This document shows, in pieces, positions 63,843 to 64,000 of a stretch of DNA of 64,000 nt. This DNA comes from Segetibacter aerophilus (lineage in GTDB: Bacteria; Bacteroidota; Bacteroidia; Chitinophagales; Chitinophagaceae): contig NZ_BJYT01000001.1 of the NCBI RefSeq assembly GCF_007991655.1, forward strand, positions 124,001 through 188,000, given 5' to 3'. How positions within the stretch are numbered: the stretch's first letter is position 1; the number at the start of each line of letters is the position of its first letter. A program made the translations under genes and the position numbers. The notes below the pieces were generated by a model. That model searched no databases, was not told the DNA's origin, and saw only the letters and a program-made list of their open reading frames with translations.

Positions 63843-64000
63843 TTAAATTTTTGTACTTGCTAATTTAACTGCTTCCCGAATGCGATGGTATGCACCACAA
63901 CGGCAAATATTGCCATGCATCGTTCCTTCTATTTCTTCCGTAGTCGGATGAGGCTTTTGTTTCAGGAGTGCTGCGGCAGTCATAATCTGACCTGCCTGGC
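63843..64000 (-). CDS. 2Fe-2S subunit of the molybdopterin dehydrogenase (partial, cut by window end)
   Basis: The last 51 residues of an IorA-like iron-sulfur protein are visible. They run from QAGQIMTAAALLKQKPHPTT to MHGNICRCGAYHRIREAV and a TAA two bases before the large-subunit ATG. The C-x-C in GNICRCG belongs to the second, C-terminal 2Fe-2S cluster. The N-terminal ferredoxin-like half lies beyond the window. Confidence 0.9.
   Translation of the reverse strand, partial: QAGQIMTAAALLKQKPHPTTEEIEGTMHGNICRCGAYHRIREAVKLASTKI

Overview
The window is AT-rich DNA from a member of the Bacteroidota, most likely the Chitinophagaceae; the family-level placement is inference. The signs are a gliding-type (type IX secretion, type B) C-terminal sorting domain, TAnnTTTG-type promoter boxes placed very close to start codons, frequent TTG starts, an exosortase, an Fsr-type MFS carrier, and a sphingolipid-desaturase-like gene. 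I found no rRNA, tRNA, CRISPR array, transposase or prophage gene.

Region 1 (1-37.06 kb, all + strand) is one very large exopolysaccharide locus. It opens with a Wzc-type tyrosine kinase/co-polymerase, an asparagine synthetase fused to a GT4 glycosyltransferase, and a Wzm/Wzt ABC polysaccharide exporter. About twenty glycosyltransferases of the GT2 and GT4 types follow, mostly abutting or overlapping. Mixed among them are three FkbM-type methyltransferases, one class I methyltransferase, two poorly characterised GT-like proteins and a Wzy-like polymerase. A rho-independent terminator at 34.68 kb closes that run. A second short unit carries an exosortase, a WcaF-like acyltransferase that overlaps it, and a GT2. 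The locus has both ABC-exporter and Wzc/Wzy genes. In this window it lacks an initiating sugar-phosphate transferase, a Wzx flippase and nucleotide-sugar biosynthesis genes, so these must lie elsewhere.

Region 2 (37.1-64 kb) holds ordinary chromosomal genes on both strands. They include an SDR oxidoreductase, a YfcE-like phosphoesterase, a large outer-membrane or periplasmic HEYRH protein, an Ig-repeat adhesin with a type B sorting domain, an AlkB-like oxygenase, and a lipoprotein of unknown function. Next come a DES1-like desaturase, rlmN, hisS, a low-molecular-weight tyrosine phosphatase, an M20 amidohydrolase, a RelE/ParE toxin pair, and an alpha/beta hydrolase. A two-gene unit corresponds to the two halves of the plant Tm-1 protein. 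The window ends with an Fsr-like MFS carrier, a di-heme cytochrome c, an erythromycin-esterase-like lipoprotein, and a molybdopterin dehydrogenase whose 2Fe-2S subunit is cut by the window end.

The most notable signals are: the AsnB-GT4 fusion, whose junction looks like a lost start codon; a GT2 gene with no canonical start codon; a set of near-leaderless promoters; a degenerate intergenic repeat family found only in region 2; an intergenic repeat that supplies the C-terminus of RlmN; and an exosortase with no visible substrate.
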